A stretch of 64,000 nt of DNA from Oceanobacillus sojae (GTDB lineage: Bacteria > Bacillota > Bacilli > Bacillales > Amphibacillaceae): the NCBI RefSeq assembly GCF_900162665.1, contig NZ_LT727812.1:14174-78173 (forward strand), in the 5' to 3' direction. This document shows, piece by piece, positions 62,794 through 64,000 of the stretch. Each line of letters starts with the position of its first letter. The stretch's first letter is position 1. Below the pieces are notes generated by a model. That model searched no databases, was not told the origin of the DNA, and saw nothing but the letters and a program-made list of their open reading frames with translations. A program made the position numbers and the translations under genes.

Positions 62794-63963
62794 ATGGATG
62801 CACTATTTTCAAATACGGCAAGTTTATTAGCTATTATGGCTATAACAGTAGCATCGGGTTTTTATTTACAACGTTTTAAAGGATTTAAACTTCTTGGACC
62901 AGCTTTAATTGTAATTATTATCAGCGTTATCCTGGCTAATTTGAAAATTGTTCCTTTTGAAGCGGATGTATATGGGGTGGTAGCTGAATACGCTATTCCA
63001 CTATCTATTTCGATGATGCTTTTAAGTGTGGATATTAAAGAGATGCTGAAACTTTCCAAAAAACCGCTGGCGGCTATGGGGATTGCGGCTGTCAGTGTTG
63101 GGTTGGTAACCTTGGTGGCGGGGATTGTCTTTGCTCCGCTTATTGATGAAGGATGGAAAATTGCAGGTATGTTTATAGGCACTTACACCGGCGGGAGCTC
63201 CAATCTTACTGCTATTGGTTATGGATTAGATGCAGCACCGACAACATTTGCAGCTGCCAACGCTGCCGATTATGTTATTGGCGTTCCGACGCTGATTATT
63301 ATGTTTGCTTTTCCAACTATTGCGGCAAGGTCAAACTGGTTTAAGAAAATTTGGCCTTATTCCCTCTCAACCAATCAGCTTGAAGGTGGAGAAGAGCAAC
63401 AGGAGGATGCTTTTTTAGAAAAGAAACAATGGAGCATTCAAGACATTGCCTGGAGCTTTGCCATTGCCTTTGCCATTACAGGATTAGCAACATTTTTATC
63501 CGGATATGCTCCGGAATCGTTCCAAAGTGCAGCCAGAATTTTATTGATTACGACATTTGCAATCATTGCAGCCCAGTTTAAACCGATAAAAAAAATCAAA
63601 GGAAATATGGATTTAGGTTTATTTATGGCATTATTTTTCCTGACAACGATTGGATATATGGTAAATATTAAAGAATTTGTAGGAGCAACCTTAGCTATTG
63701 CACTATTTTGTTTTGTGGTCGTTTTAGGATCATTAATTGTTCATGCATTAATATGCCGTTTATTCAAAATTGAATATCAATATGTTTTAATCTCTATTAT
63801 TGCTTCCATTGCAGACGGATCGACTTCCGCATTGGTAGCAGCTTCAGCTAAGTGGAAGGCACTCGTCAGTCTTGCCGTTATTTTAGGGGTTGTTGGTATG
63901 GTCCTGGGAAATTATATTGGAATTGGAACAGCTTACCTTATCAAATTTATCATTGGAGCTTAG
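62794..63963 (+). CDS. DUF819 family membrane protein (YjcL-like)
   Basis: The 389-residue protein has about ten to twelve hydrophobic helices and the family signatures LLGPALIVIIISVILANLKIV, GTYTGGSSNLTAIGYGLDAAPTT and SIADGSTSALVAASAKW. It looks like a secondary transporter of glutamate/solute-symporter type, with inverted repeat halves. The gene follows the epimerase and may import the dipeptide substrates; this is inferred from position only. Confidence 0.87.
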   Translation: MDALFSNTASLLAIMAITVASGFYLQRFKGFKLLGPALIVIIISVILANLKIVPFEADVYGVVAEYAIPLSISMMLLSVDIKEMLKLSKKPLAAMGIAAVSVGLVTLVAGIVFAPLIDEGWKIAGMFIGTYTGGSSNLTAIGYGLDAAPTTFAAANAADYVIGVPTLIIMFAFPTIAARSNWFKKIWPYSLSTNQLEGGEEQQEDAFLEKKQWSIQDIAWSFAIAFAITGLATFLSGYAPESFQSAARILLITTFAIIAAQFKPIKKIKGNMDLGLFMALFFLTTIGYMVNIKEFVGATLAIALFCFVVVLGSLIVHALICRLFKIEYQYVLISIIASIADGSTSALVAASAKWKALVSLAVILGVVGMVLGNYIGIGTAYLIKFIIGA

Positions 63964-63972
63964 GAGTGTTTA

Positions 63973-64000
63973 GATGGCAACTTTTCAATTATACCGATCA
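63973..64000 (+). CDS. Start of a following gene (truncated by window end)
   Basis: ATG with TTAGGAGTG 6 nt upstream opens a frame beginning MATFQLYRS. Only nine codons are present, too few to identify it. The short gap from the DUF819 gene (9 nt) suggests the same operon. Confidence 0.6.

Noticed and set aside
1-64000. CRISPR arrays, tRNA or rRNA genes, prophage modules
   Set aside because: No regular spaced repeats, no tRNA cloverleaf or CCA ends, and no phage structural or integrase genes were seen.

Overview
The window looks like chromosome from a low-G+C, endospore-forming Bacillaceae, in the Oceanobacillus/Virgibacillus range. This is inferred from AT-rich sequence, strong AGGAGG ribosome sites with frequent TTG/GTG starts, a CotA-type laccase, an SOS uvrX-yolD operon, T-box-free Firmicute riboregulation (RAT antiterminator, tandem TPP riboswitches), an ErmD-like methylase and a CstB/SQR sulfide cluster. 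No rRNA, tRNA, CRISPR or prophage was seen.

Region by region. 1-5000: the 3' part of a large-subunit catalase, then a BglG/LicT antiterminator with its RNA target, a beta-glucoside-type PTS permease and a PHP phosphoesterase. 5100-11700: an amidase, a SatD-like/DUF3307 pair on the minus strand and a manganese-type ABC importer. 11800-16800: a frameshifted S9 peptidase, a Fur-box-controlled ferredoxin-reductase-like flavoprotein, and a TetR / quinone oxidoreductase pair sharing a 52-nt palindrome; the oxidoreductase has an in-frame stop. 17000-24000: uvrX-yolD under LexA boxes, a MITE-like repeat, cotA, IS605 scars, a thioesterase, and a TetR regulon with three similar operators. 24300-31600: a beheaded MerR gene abutting an erm gene with a full attenuation leader, then small regulator/enzyme pairs (Lrp/isochorismatase, HxlR/MDR reductase, MerR/MFS) and a DNA alkylation-repair gene; a ~175-bp direct repeat flanks part of this.

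31850-44250 is the mobile zone: an IS200-like element with a dead tnpA, an intact IS1182-like element, a CcdA/TlpA/two-component redox operon, a sortase scar, a LysR gene, then an IS21-family and an IS4-family element back to back. The two IS elements lie between the LysR gene and a sulfide-oxidation operon (SQR, DUF1641, CstB-like persulfide dioxygenase, TauE exporter, glutaredoxin; 44311-48744). 48900-56300 holds an aldo/keto reductase scar, an MFS/aminotransferase pair, a MocR regulator, a VOC protein and a NimT-like MFS/FadR-type pair. 56650-64000 has two tandem TPP riboswitches before a thiamine-precursor ABC transporter, a heme-monooxygenase-like gene, a perfect Fur box driving what looks like a non-coding RNA with a C-rich segment, a LysM/3D wall protein that appears to start on ATT, a dipeptide epimerase and a DUF819 membrane protein.

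Themes: metal and redox homeostasis (Mn, Fe, Cu oxidase, sulfide, thiol relay), many local repressor-enzyme pairs, and gene decay (at least four single-base lesions in otherwise intact genes) concentrated around mobile elements.
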